Below, in pieces: positions 34,937-44,044 of a stretch of 55,398 nt of DNA. The stretch spans positions 1-55,398 of the forward strand of contig CANFJL010000015.1 of assembly GCA_947447525.1 (NCBI GenBank), read 5' to 3'. Positions within the stretch are counted from its first letter, which is position 1. Every line of letters begins with the position of its first letter. The notes under the pieces are model-generated. The model ran no database searches. It had not been told where the DNA came from and was given only the letters and a program-made list of their open reading frames with translations. The stretch comes from Flavobacteriales bacterium. GTDB lineage: Bacteria > Bacteroidota > Bacteroidia > Flavobacteriales_D > Crocinitomicaceae. Both the position numbers and the translations under genes were made by a program.

Positions 34937-36064
34937 ATGAATAGAATCTTCAAAGAGTCATTTTCCGCGTTACTTCCCAACAATAAATTACTTCTATTAT
35001 TTGGTCCAAAAGGCCTAGACAATTTAAATTTTGTCACTGAAATTCTAAGTGAAAAATCCGCTAATTTTAATGTTATAGATTTAAGTAATCCATCTATTAG
35101 AGGGGAATTAAATAAATTAAAATTTGAGGAGTTAATTTGGTACGTCAATCAAGCTCCTTTCGCTATTCTTAATGAATGTGAGCATTTAAAATTATTATCG
35201 ACACTAGCAGATGCTGTTCTAGATCAAACAGTAACTTCTTCTTTAATTTTGATTGCAAAAAATAAATCAAACTTAGATATTGAATTAGTAGATGCACTAG
35301 AAAATGCAGGTTTAAGTTTTTATTTCCCAGCACCTACATTTTATGAATACACGATAAAAAATGGTTTGTCTACTGAAGATAAAGGCCTTGAAAAAAGATT
35401 AATTTATGGCAATTATTTTGGGCTTGATACGGCTGATGAAGAAATTCAACTGCAGCTTAAGGAGCGCGCTAAAATTATGTTAGACGGTCCATTTAATTCT
35501 AAAAGTAGGGTCAATAAAAATGATATTTTATGGCGCACGATACAAGTATTAGCGCACCACATTGGTCAGTCACTTTCTTACCATCAAGTAAGTGAATTAA
35601 TACAAGTAGATAATGAAACGGTTGAACGCTATATTCATATATTAATTGATGCTCACCTTATCTACAAAATACCATGTTATAGTACAGATCAGCGTTACGA
35701 GTTAAAAAAGACGCATATATTTATTTTTATGGACAATGGTATTCGAAATGCAGTGATCAATAATTTTAATGCACTTACCATGCGTATTGATTTAGATGCT
35801 TTATGGAAGAATTGGCTCATTTCAGAAAGAATTAAATGGAATACCATCAACAGAAGACATCCAAAATATTACTTCTGGCGCTCACATACCCGGCAACAAA
35901 TTGATTTGATTGAAATAGGTGAAAAAGGTATGCAAGGATTTAATTTTAGGTTCGAAAAGAAAAAAATGATTAAAACTGCTCCCTTGTATACTAGCTATTA
36001 TCCGTCAAGTGCTGTACACACAGTGAATAAATCTACTTACCTTACCTTTTTAACAAAGAAATAA
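34937..36064 (+). CDS. AAA/DUF4143-type protein with degenerate ATPase motifs
   Basis: A 375-residue protein built like the AAA_14/DUF4143 family: an N-terminal P-loop-type domain, a winged-helix stretch (SYHQVSELIQVDNETVERYI) and a C-terminal nuclease-like DUF4143 region (WRSHTRQQIDLIEIGEKG, with a D-I/L-I-E pattern). The Walker A position reads LLLFGPKGLDNLNF (residues 19-32) with neither the Gly-Lys-Thr/Ser, and the Walker B position reads AILNEC, with Asn for Asp. It probably cannot hydrolyse ATP in the usual way. It is 1 nt upstream of the AddB-like nuclease gene, so the two are co-transcribed. Function unknown. Confidence 0.72.
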   Translation: MNRIFKESFSALLPNNKLLLLFGPKGLDNLNFVTEILSEKSANFNVIDLSNPSIRGELNKLKFEELIWYVNQAPFAILNECEHLKLLSTLADAVLDQTVTSSLILIAKNKSNLDIELVDALENAGLSFYFPAPTFYEYTIKNGLSTEDKGLEKRLIYGNYFGLDTADEEIQLQLKERAKIMLDGPFNSKSRVNKNDILWRTIQVLAHHIGQSLSYHQVSELIQVDNETVERYIHILIDAHLIYKIPCYSTDQRYELKKTHIFIFMDNGIRNAVINNFNALTMRIDLDALWKNWLISERIKWNTINRRHPKYYFWRSHTRQQIDLIEIGEKGMQGFNFRFEKKKMIKTAPLYTSYYPSSAVHTVNKSTYLTFLTKK

Positions 36065-38872
36065 ATGAAGTTCATAGATTTTATTGCTCAAAGAATTAAA
36101 GAAAATGATTGGTTAAATGATGACTTGGTAGTTGTTTTACCTTCATCTCGTGCAGTAAAATATTTAATGGCTGCTTTATCTAAGCATTATGGGAAACCAA
36201 TTTTTGCACCTCAAATTCTTACCATTGATGAGTTGTTCTCCTCTCATTCCCCCAAAAAAATAATTGATCCTTCTCGTTATTTGCTTTTACTCTATAAGGC
36301 TTATGGAATTGTTGAAACAGAAACACAACAAGATTTTGAAAGCTTTTTAACATGGGCGCCCTTAGTAATTAATGACTTTGAAGATATTAACAGATATCTT
36401 TTGGATCCAAAAGATGTTTTTAAGAACCTTAAAGCAATCAAAGAGCTGGAGAGTTGGAATTTAGAAGATAAAGAAATAACAGAGGCTCAAAAGGTCTTTA
36501 TGCGATTCTGGGACCTACTTCCTGGGCTCTATGATGCCCTAGAAAATTTATTATTGCAACAAAATTATATTACCCCAGCGCAATCGTATAGGCATCTTGC
36601 CCAAAACACATCGTTATTATTTACAGAAAACTCGAATGCATTTTATGTATTTGCAGGTTTTAATGCCTTGTCAGCTGCAGAAACAAAAGTCATAGATTAT
36701 TTAATTAAGAAAAAATCTGCCGTTTATTTTATTGATTCTGATGCTTATTATTTGAGCAATCCCACCCATGAAGCAGGCTTTTTTCAACGCAAAAACAATA
36801 AAGTATTTGGGATTAATAAACCTGAATTCGTTAGAAATGAATTGAGCACAAAGCCTTTAAATATTGAGTTAATTCAATGTGCGCAATTGACAGGTCAAGT
36901 AAAAATTGCAGCTACAGAACTCGCCAAGATCACACCTGAAGCAATGGAGGACACTTTAGTTCTTTTAGCGGATGAAACATTGATTAGCGCCTTGGTGAAA
37001 AATCTTCCTTTATCCATAGGAAAAGCAAATATAACGCTGGGCTTACCGCTCAATCAAACCCCAATAAAATCATGGATTGAAATTATTTTCGATATTCAAG
37101 AAAATAAAAGTCGTTTTAAAACAAATGCTGTTTATCACAAAGATTTACAACGGATAATAAATCATATTTTTTGTATTTCCTGGTTGGATGATACCGCAAA
37201 ATCGAAATTAGTGCACATGGAACAGGACATGATTCGCTACAATAGAGTTTTTCAAAATTTAGATAATCTTCAAATTAGTACAGATGTATCCGAATTACTG
37301 AATAAAATGTATATTCCTTGGGAACAAGATTGGAGTAAAGCAATTCAAAGTATAAGAGCGATTAATTCTTTTTTAGGTAAAAATATCCCAAGTAGTTTTG
37401 AATTTGAGAACAGTATTCTTAGTGCCTTTGACCAATCAATTAATGCTTTCGAAATTATTGTTAATGAAGGCTTACCTGATTTATCACTCCGAACCTTTAA
37501 ATTATTATTTAATCAGCATTGGCATTCAAAAAGTATTGCGTTTCATGGTAATCCTATTGATGGTCTTCAAATCATGGGCCTTTTAGAAACTCGAATGTTG
37601 GATTTTAAACGGATTATTCTGTTAGGAATGAATGAAGGTAATTTACCTCCAACCAATAATTTAAAGACAATTATTCCCATAGACCTTCGAAAAGGACTTG
37701 GCTTGCCAACCCAACGCGAGAAACAAGGGATTTTTGCCCAACATTTTTATCGTCTCCTTCATTATTGTGAGGACTTAACCATTACTTATACGACTTTAAG
37801 TGACCAAATAACGAACGCTGAACCAAGTAGATATTTGAATCAACTGGAATTAGAATTGGCAAGAATAAATCCAAATATCGTATTTAATAAAAGTTATTAT
37901 ATCACTTCTTTTCCTGAAAAAAGTGATATTGGATCAAGTAGTATTGATAAAAAAATAGATATTATTGCTCAGTTAGATGCTTATTTTGAAAAACCAATTT
38001 CTGCATCAGCGCTCAATAAATATCTTTCATGCCCCTTAGATTTTTATTATAGATACATTGTAGAATTTGGTGAGGCAGATACGGTAATGGAGGAAATTGA
38101 AAGTGGTGCTTTTGGAACATTTATTCACGATACGCTAGAGCAATTATTTCTCCCTTTTGCCCAACGCGATAAGGAAAGAAATTTTATCAGTCCAAGTCCA
38201 CCACCATTGAGCACATCAAGTATAGACAAGATGCTGATTGCATTTCCGCCGATATTGTATTCTCGATTCATGAAGCATTTCAATAATGATAAATCTTTAT
38301 TTGCCACTGGAAAGAATCTCTTAAGCTTTGAAATGGCTAATGAAATTGTGCGGAAAACTTTATTTTCTGAAAAGGAATTTATTTCCACTCTGACCCAACC
38401 ACTTTATATTGAACAACTTGAAGCTCCTCTTGCATGCAGCGTTGTAATTCAATTAAATGGTTCCCCTAAAACCATACAATTAAAAGGATTTATTGATAGA
38501 ATTGATAGGATTGGAGATGACTACCGAATTTTAGATTATAAATCTGGGCAAGTAAAACCAGATCATGTATTATTTAAATGGCCAGAAGGAAAAAGTTTAA
38601 GAGAAGCGTTTAAAGGGTCAAAGCATACTTTGCAATTAAGTCTCTATTGTTTATTGTTCGAAAAAAATTACAACTGTAAGCCTGCCGAGGCAAGTATTTT
38701 ATCATTGGTTACCACCACAGGATATACTCAAAAGCTGAGCAAGTCAGGAGGAAGTATAAATGAAATGCCCGCCTTATTTGAACAGTTATTGGAAGAAACA
38801 ATCAATGAAATTTATGATTTATCCATTCCCTTTGAACATGATGAGGACGCCAACTATTGTAACTATTGTTAA
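36065..38872 (+). CDS. AddB/RecB-like PD-(D/E)XK nuclease
   Basis: A 935-residue protein of the AddB-like family: an inactivated helicase-like N-terminus (VVVLPSSRAVKYLMAALSKH) and a C-terminal RecB-type nuclease. The nuclease core shows a PD-(D/E)XK motif in YRILDYKSGQ (D824, K826). The iron-sulfur cysteine before the core is C656 (SCPLDFYYRY), and C-terminal cysteines C932 and C935 form C-x2-C at the very end. Family members normally have one more cysteine a few residues later, which is missing. In this phylum such nucleases work with a UvrD-type helicase in double-strand-break repair; no such helicase is in the window. It starts 1 nt after the DUF4143 gene. Confidence 0.83.
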   Translation: MKFIDFIAQRIKENDWLNDDLVVVLPSSRAVKYLMAALSKHYGKPIFAPQILTIDELFSSHSPKKIIDPSRYLLLLYKAYGIVETETQQDFESFLTWAPLVINDFEDINRYLLDPKDVFKNLKAIKELESWNLEDKEITEAQKVFMRFWDLLPGLYDALENLLLQQNYITPAQSYRHLAQNTSLLFTENSNAFYVFAGFNALSAAETKVIDYLIKKKSAVYFIDSDAYYLSNPTHEAGFFQRKNNKVFGINKPEFVRNELSTKPLNIELIQCAQLTGQVKIAATELAKITPEAMEDTLVLLADETLISALVKNLPLSIGKANITLGLPLNQTPIKSWIEIIFDIQENKSRFKTNAVYHKDLQRIINHIFCISWLDDTAKSKLVHMEQDMIRYNRVFQNLDNLQISTDVSELLNKMYIPWEQDWSKAIQSIRAINSFLGKNIPSSFEFENSILSAFDQSINAFEIIVNEGLPDLSLRTFKLLFNQHWHSKSIAFHGNPIDGLQIMGLLETRMLDFKRIILLGMNEGNLPPTNNLKTIIPIDLRKGLGLPTQREKQGIFAQHFYRLLHYCEDLTITYTTLSDQITNAEPSRYLNQLELELARINPNIVFNKSYYITSFPEKSDIGSSSIDKKIDIIAQLDAYFEKPISASALNKYLSCPLDFYYRYIVEFGEADTVMEEIESGAFGTFIHDTLEQLFLPFAQRDKERNFISPSPPPLSTSSIDKMLIAFPPILYSRFMKHFNNDKSLFATGKNLLSFEMANEIVRKTLFSEKEFISTLTQPLYIEQLEAPLACSVVIQLNGSPKTIQLKGFIDRIDRIGDDYRILDYKSGQVKPDHVLFKWPEGKSLREAFKGSKHTLQLSLYCLLFEKNYNCKPAEASILSLVTTTGYTQKLSKSGGSINEMPALFEQLLEETINEIYDLSIPFEHDEDANYCNYC

Positions 38873-38878
38873 ATAAAA

Positions 38879-38913
38879 AAGCCTAAAAAGAAAGGGTTTT
38901 TCTTTTTAGGCTT
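38879..38913. terminator. Bidirectional hairpin between the nuclease and the convergent small gene
   Basis: AAGCCTAAAAAGAAA (38879-38893) pairs with TTTCTTTTTAGGCTT (38899-38913), a 15-bp stem. It follows the nuclease stop by 6 nt. It has an A-run on the left side, better for the minus strand, and works less well as a T-run terminator on the plus strand. Confidence 0.7.
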
Positions 38914-39007
38914 ATCTGCAAGTTAAATAAATCTAAGTATAAACAAACGCTATTGTCTATATCTCAATGACGCAAGCATTTCAAAATTGGTTGCCCGACT
39001 TTGAGAA

Positions 39008-39367
39008 TTAATACAATTCTGTTTTTAAACTTGTTCTGTAGTCTTTTAATTCTTCACGGTTAACTTTATGTTCTGCATTTTTTAATAGATTTAATAAATA
39101 CAGTAAGTTTTCTTTTTCTTCAATTTCAATAGGATATTCATTACCTTCTTCATCTTCTTCATACTGTGCTTGAACATTAAAGGCTGCATTTTCTGTAAGA
39201 AATTCATAAGTCAGTCTTAACACTTTTACCACAAGTGGATCCTTTTCTGTGAGTGCCATTACTCTTAAGGATTTTAATTCCTCAATTAGTTTAGGGTTAT
39301 CAACGCCTTTTTTTTCTACTAGAGAAATTATGGTGCTTAGTTTTTCGTTTGCTAGGATTGTCTTCAT
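39008..39367 (-). CDS. Small acidic protein of unknown function
   Basis: A 119-residue cytoplasmic protein that I do not recognise. It is helical and acidic, with segments LSTIISLVEKKGVDNPKLIE, LVVKVLRLTYEFLTENAAF and a Glu-rich stretch YEEDEEGNEYPIEIEEKEN. I chose ATG at 39367 since a -7 box lies 18 nt upstream of it; an ATG at 39427 would add 20 residues of basic sequence that overlaps the promoter. It is divergent from the LysE gene and convergent with the nuclease, so it is monocistronic. Confidence 0.65.
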   Translation of the reverse strand: MKTILANEKLSTIISLVEKKGVDNPKLIEELKSLRVMALTEKDPLVVKVLRLTYEFLTENAAFNVQAQYEEDEEGNEYPIEIEEKENLLYLLNLLKNAEHKVNREELKDYRTSLKTELY

Positions 39368-39384
39368 TTCAAATTTTTTCAATA

Positions 39385-39392
39385 CAAAAGTA
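39385..39392 (-). promoter_or_regulatory. -7 box (TACTTTTG) of the small acidic protein gene
   Basis: Exact TAnnTTTG match on the minus strand, 17 nt from the ATG at 39367. It supports that start rather than the upstream ATG at 39427. Confidence 0.45.
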
Positions 39393-39456
39393 AGCAACTT
39401 AATAGATTTCTTAAAACTCTTGTGCATTATTTTTCGTTCTTCCTCGAATGTATTTC

Positions 39457-39464
39457 TATTTTTG
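39457..39464 (+). promoter_or_regulatory. -7 box (TATTTTTG) of the LysE-type gene
   Basis: Exact TAnnTTTG match 6 nt before the ATG at 39471. It fixes the start codon and predicts a leaderless message. No -33 TTG at 19 nt. Confidence 0.5.
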
Positions 39465-39470
39465 TACTTA

Positions 39471-40121
39471 ATGGATTTCTACTTACAAGCTTTTGGCATC
39501 GGATTTTTACTCAGCGTAATGGTGGGTCCGGTGTTTTTTGTTTTACTCGAAACAAGTATTACTAAAGGCGTCCGCGCTGCATTAGCTTTGGACCTAGGGG
39601 TTTTTATAAGTGATATTGTCTATATTTTATTTGCTTTTATTTTCGCTTCACAGTTAAAAAGTCTTACCTCTGGCGATGGAAAGAATAATTTAATTCTTGC
39701 AATTATTGGAGGAATATTATTTATTGGTTATGGTATTTATTCTTTTTTTAAGAAAGCACAGTTTAATCTAGAGGAATCTTCTTCAGATGCTCAAAACAAT
39801 AAAATGGATTATGTAGTTTTAGCAATTAAGGGCTTTGTGCTAAATTTTGCTAATCCTGCGGTAATATTTTATTGGATTGGAATAATAGCTAAAGGATACA
39901 GTACAGTAGATATTGAGGGGAGTCATTTTCAAATTTTCGCTTTTGTGTTAATTGTTTTATTGACCTACTTTGGTATTGATGTTTTAAAAATATTCGGCGC
40001 CAAGAAATTAAGACCTCTGGTGACTGAATCTTTATTGGTGGCACTTAATCGCTTAATCGGTTTGGTTTTCTTTTCCTTTGGCCTCTTTTTGCTCTTACAA
40101 CAGTTTCTAGGAAAGATGTAA
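39471..40121 (+). CDS. LysE-family amino-acid/metabolite exporter
   Basis: A 216-residue inner-membrane exporter of the LysE/RhtB superfamily. Six hydrophobic helices can be seen; the first, with FGIGFLLSVMVGPVFFVLLE, holds the family motif G-P-x-x, and the next starts ALALDLGVFISDIVYILFA. A linker FFKKAQFNLEESSSDAQNN separates helices 3 and 4, and the FVLNFANPAVIFYWIG signature follows. An upstream in-frame start would extend it by 74 residues but overlaps the divergent gene and promoter, so I prefer ATG at 39471. The substrate is not predictable. Confidence 0.9.
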   Translation: MDFYLQAFGIGFLLSVMVGPVFFVLLETSITKGVRAALALDLGVFISDIVYILFAFIFASQLKSLTSGDGKNNLILAIIGGILFIGYGIYSFFKKAQFNLEESSSDAQNNKMDYVVLAIKGFVLNFANPAVIFYWIGIIAKGYSTVDIEGSHFQIFAFVLIVLLTYFGIDVLKIFGAKKLRPLVTESLLVALNRLIGLVFFSFGLFLLLQQFLGKM

Positions 40122-40149
40122 CATTTATTAATTATTTCTTTATCTGCTT

Positions 40150-41859
40150 ATGACGCGGTTTTTTGCATTACTTCTATTACTGTTAATTTTTCAGACAACT
40201 TATTCCCAAAAAGTACAACCCGAAAATTTATCTCCGAAAACCAAAATTTATTGGGATGCAAATAAAAAATATATTAATTCTGTTGGGTCTTATTATATAG
40301 ATGATCAACATCCCTCAACTCTTGAAAAACATGGTAAGTGGTTATTTTATTCACTGGAAGGCGTACTAGAAGAAGAGCGTTATTATTTTAGAGATCGCAT
40401 TCATGGAAAACAAACATTATACTTTCCTGATAAAAAAATTAAACGACAAATGTATTGTGTTTTCAATGTCCCAGATAGTGCTTTTAATGAATGGAATTCT
40501 GATGGGAAGTTAATTATATCTGGATTTTTTGATATGGGTCATCCAGTAGGAAATTGGAAATATTTTTATGATAATGGCGTCCCGAAATCAGTCGAGAAAG
40601 TTATTTCAGACACTACCTATACTATGGAATATTGGGAAAATGACAAGCAACATACCCAGACAATTAAATCCGGAGAAGGTTTCATAAGCACTTATTTTGT
40701 TACCGGAATTCCTAAAGAAAGATATCAATTTGTTGGAGGTTTAAAAAATGGACCTTTTGAGGAAAGGGTTGCCAATGGAAGGGTCTCAGTAAGTGGTTTT
40801 TTTAAAAATGGTAAAAAAGATAGTACTTGGTTGTTCTACGATCAAGATGGTTATCTAGACAAACAAATGGGTTATGCATTAGACTCGCTCCATGGTTCCT
40901 ATATCGTATACTTTCCCGAAGGCACAATTAACACAGTTGGATCTTATGAATATGGAAAAAAGACAGGTCACTGGCTCTGGAATTTACCTGACGGCAAGGG
41001 GGTAGAAATGGAAGGTGACTTTGAGTCAAATTTACAAGTCGGACCGTGGGAATATTACTATTCTTCAGGAGAATTGTCTTATAAAGCCAATTATTCAAAG
41101 GGTTTGCGCAGTGGAGAATGGCTTTATTTTTATAAGGATAGTACGCCCTATCGGAAAGGAGTTTACCTCAATGATTTAAAACAAGGCTTTTGGCAGACTT
41201 GGTATGAGGACGGTACACTTTTAATGCAAGGTTCTTATATGGAAGGCAAAGAATTTGGCGTTTGGGAGAATTTTTGGGAAAACGGGCGCATTAAAAATAA
41301 AGCAACTTTTAAAGACGGAAAGCTAGATGGATATTGGGTTTCTTATACCCCAAATGGGACATTAATTTTATCTGGCACCTATAAAAATGGTCTTAAAAAT
41401 GGGCATTGGCAAGAATTTTATAATAATGGCGCCCTCAAAGAAGAAGTTCAATATAAAATTAAAAAGTTAAAAAATTCCAATGGCGGTATTGTTATCATGG
41501 GAATGAAATCTATTCAAAGTGTTCAGCACGGCCCCTATAAAACATATTCTCAAATTGATTTTACGGTTAAACAATCTGGTAAATTTAAAAATGGGTTAAA
41601 AACAGGTAAATGGATTGATTATTATCCAGGTGGAGTAGTGCCAACTATTATTTCCAATTATAAAAATGGAAAATTAGAGGGCGATTTTCAGCAATTTGGC
41701 AGACAAGGAAATTTGATGAATGATATTCATTATAAAGACGGTCTGAAAGATGGTTATTTCACTCTTTATAATGCATCAGGCAAAATTGTAGTTCAAAAAA
41801 TGTTTAGGCATGGTATGGAAATGCAAAAGTCAAGCGGTGGTGATATGTTTGCTCCTTAA
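40150..41859 (+). CDS. Exported MORN/YwqK-type repeat protein
   Basis: A 569-residue protein with a signal peptide (MTRFFALLLLLLIFQTTYSQ) and many repeats of about 22-24 residues with the pattern G-x-W-x(2)-Y/F-x(2)-G-x(4)-x-Y-x-x-G, for example GKWLFYSLEGVLEEERYYF and GVWENFWENGRIKNKATFKD. These are MORN-variant repeats that database tools usually label as the YwqK family antitoxin; the label is misleading here because the protein is exported and no toxin gene is near. It has no T9SS sorting domain. It lies 28 nt after the LysE gene and shares a 4-nt stop overlap with convergent rnr. Function unknown. Confidence 0.82.
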   Translation: MTRFFALLLLLLIFQTTYSQKVQPENLSPKTKIYWDANKKYINSVGSYYIDDQHPSTLEKHGKWLFYSLEGVLEEERYYFRDRIHGKQTLYFPDKKIKRQMYCVFNVPDSAFNEWNSDGKLIISGFFDMGHPVGNWKYFYDNGVPKSVEKVISDTTYTMEYWENDKQHTQTIKSGEGFISTYFVTGIPKERYQFVGGLKNGPFEERVANGRVSVSGFFKNGKKDSTWLFYDQDGYLDKQMGYALDSLHGSYIVYFPEGTINTVGSYEYGKKTGHWLWNLPDGKGVEMEGDFESNLQVGPWEYYYSSGELSYKANYSKGLRSGEWLYFYKDSTPYRKGVYLNDLKQGFWQTWYEDGTLLMQGSYMEGKEFGVWENFWENGRIKNKATFKDGKLDGYWVSYTPNGTLILSGTYKNGLKNGHWQEFYNNGALKEEVQYKIKKLKNSNGGIVIMGMKSIQSVQHGPYKTYSQIDFTVKQSGKFKNGLKTGKWIDYYPGGVVPTIISNYKNGKLEGDFQQFGRQGNLMNDIHYKDGLKDGYFTLYNASGKIVVQKMFRHGMEMQKSSGGDMFAP

Positions 41860-43994
41860 TCTTTTGAAAGCATCAAGTCAATCTGCCTCTTTTTAGTACT
41901 TACATCGGTAATTTTTACCTTCACACTATCCCCAAAATTATATTCTTTGTGGAACCGTGATCCAATAATTCTAAACTTATCGGCATCAAAATAATAGCGA
42001 TCTCCTTCAATGGATTGCATGGAAACCATTCCTTCACAATTGTTTTCTAGAAGTCGCACATACATTCCATGCTCCGTAATTCCAGAAATTACTCCTTCAA
42101 ATTCCTCTCCAATGCGATCGATTACAAAAAGTGTTTGGAAATATTTTGTGGATTCTCTTTCTGCTTCTGAAGCTTTCCTTTCATTGCGAGAAATTAATTT
42201 GCAAATTTCATCCAATGAATTGCCGTAAGTATGGTTTCTCCCCTGTAGTTCCTGCTCTAAGATGCGGTGTACCATCAAATCTGCATATCTTCTTATGGGA
42301 GAGGTAAAGTGAGAATAATGGGTAAAGGCTAATCCAAAATGTCCGATGTTGGCCGTTTCGTAGGTCGCCTTCGCCATGGAACGAATAACCATTGATTGTA
42401 TCAACGGGAATTCATTTTCTTCCCTGATAGTTAATAGTAGATGGTTGATGTTTTTAGCGATTTCATCCATTCCTTGATAGGAAAGTTCATGGCCGAATTT
42501 ATCAATGAAAAGCTTTAAGAATCCAATTTTTTCTGGATCTGGCTTGTCATGCACTCTATATATCATTGGAATAACATCTTTATTTTTAGACGGTTTGGAT
42601 AAGTAGGTACAAACGCGTTTATTGGCCATTAACATGAATTCTTCAATCAATTTATGGGCATCTTTAGATGTTTTGACAATCGTTCCAATGGGGTGCCCCT
42701 TCTCATCGAGTTGAAAGCGCATTTCTTCGGATTCAATATTTAACGCCCCTTGCGCTAAGCGCTCTTTTCTTATGATCTTTGCCACTTTATCAATGGCGCG
42801 AATTTCGTTTTCATGATCTCCAGATTTTCCCTCAATGATTTCCTGAGCTTCTTCGTAAGAGAATCTTCTATTGGAGTGAATAACAGTCTTTCCAAACCAT
42901 TCTGATTTTACATCACCTTTTCTATTCATTACAAAGACTGCCGAAAAACTATACTTATCTTCATGTGGTCGGAGTGAACAAGCAATATTTGATAATTGTT
43001 CCGGTAACATTGGAATTACTCTGTCCACCAAATAGACCGAATTAGATCTTTTAAGCGCTTCTTTATCCATCGCACTACCTGGACGAACATAATGACTTAC
43101 ATCCGCTATATGAACGCCTAATTCAAAGTCGCCATTTGACAATTCTTGATAAGAGATGGCATCATCAAAATCTTTCGCATCAGCAGGATCTATTGTAAAG
43201 GTTAAGATCTCTCTAAAATCTTTTCGTTTGGCAATTTCATGTTCATCTAAATTAATAGATACCTGTTCCGCCTCCTCTAAAACTGCATCTGGAAATATAG
43301 GATCGATTCCTTGATTGTAAAGAATCGAAAGCATCTCCACATCATTGGTTCCAGGATAACCTAATATGGCAATTACTTCTCCAAACGGAATACTTGTAGA
43401 TTTTGGCCATACGGTTATCTTAACAAGAGCTTTTACTCCATTGACTGCGCCATTTAATTGCCCCTCACTAATTTGAATCTGAATTCCAGATCTTGCATTG
43501 TCTGGAATTAACATGGCTTTCTTATCACTCATCTTGATCGTACCTACAAATTGAGTTTTCTCTCTTTCAAGCACTTGCATTACAGCTCCTTCCGGACGGT
43601 TTTTCCCTGGATTAATAATTCTTAACTTTACCAAATCATTATGCATGGCTTGGCCAATATTATGTGGTGCGATAAAAATATCTTTTTCTTCACCTTCCAC
43701 CACTACAAAACCAGAACCTCTTTGTGTGATTTCAATTCTTCCGCTTAAGGTATTTTTATTTTCAACAAGCTTGAATGATTGATGGGTTAGCTGCTTGAGC
43801 AGATTCCGCTTCGACAATTGTAAAAGAACATCGTATACTTGCTGTCTTAAGGCAGGATTGTTGGCGTCGATTTTAGAACAAATTTCCTTGTGAGTATACT
43901 CATTGTCAGGATTTTGTTCAAACACCCTCATTATTTGAGGTGTTATTCCCTTAAAAGATCCAAGGGTTTTGGGTTTAAAAAATTTCTTAGGCAT
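41856..43994 (-). CDS. rnr: Ribonuclease R
   Basis: A processive 3'-5' exoribonuclease able to degrade structured RNA. The 712-residue protein has an N-terminal winged-helix segment (EYTHKEICSKIDANNPALRQ), two cold-shock domains (GSGFVVVEGEEKDIFIAPHN is in the first), and the RNB catalytic domain with the metal-binding DPADAKDFDDAISYQ. The S1 domain at the C-terminus begins near EFEGVISGITEHGMYVRL and ends with a basic tail. Start ATG at 43994 gives a normal length. It is monocistronic, convergent with the MORN gene. Confidence 0.95.
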   Translation of the reverse strand: MPKKFFKPKTLGSFKGITPQIMRVFEQNPDNEYTHKEICSKIDANNPALRQQVYDVLLQLSKRNLLKQLTHQSFKLVENKNTLSGRIEITQRGSGFVVVEGEEKDIFIAPHNIGQAMHNDLVKLRIINPGKNRPEGAVMQVLEREKTQFVGTIKMSDKKAMLIPDNARSGIQIQISEGQLNGAVNGVKALVKITVWPKSTSIPFGEVIAILGYPGTNDVEMLSILYNQGIDPIFPDAVLEEAEQVSINLDEHEIAKRKDFREILTFTIDPADAKDFDDAISYQELSNGDFELGVHIADVSHYVRPGSAMDKEALKRSNSVYLVDRVIPMLPEQLSNIACSLRPHEDKYSFSAVFVMNRKGDVKSEWFGKTVIHSNRRFSYEEAQEIIEGKSGDHENEIRAIDKVAKIIRKERLAQGALNIESEEMRFQLDEKGHPIGTIVKTSKDAHKLIEEFMLMANKRVCTYLSKPSKNKDVIPMIYRVHDKPDPEKIGFLKLFIDKFGHELSYQGMDEIAKNINHLLLTIREENEFPLIQSMVIRSMAKATYETANIGHFGLAFTHYSHFTSPIRRYADLMVHRILEQELQGRNHTYGNSLDEICKLISRNERKASEAERESTKYFQTLFVIDRIGEEFEGVISGITEHGMYVRLLENNCEGMVSMQSIEGDRYYFDADKFRIIGSRFHKEYNFGDSVKVKITDVSTKKRQIDLMLSKD

Positions 43995-44044
43995 GCGGTG
44001 GGGTAGACAATATCATATGCCTATTGGATAAATGAGTCCTTCAT

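Noticed and set aside
39249..39470. N-terminal extension of the LysE-type protein starting at 39249
   Set aside because: It would overlap the divergent gene and its promoter and adds sequence unlike LysE; a -7 box precedes the ATG at 39471.
40150..41859. A toxin-antitoxin system suggested by the YwqK-like repeats
   Set aside because: The protein has a signal peptide and no adjacent small toxin gene; the repeats are MORN-like.
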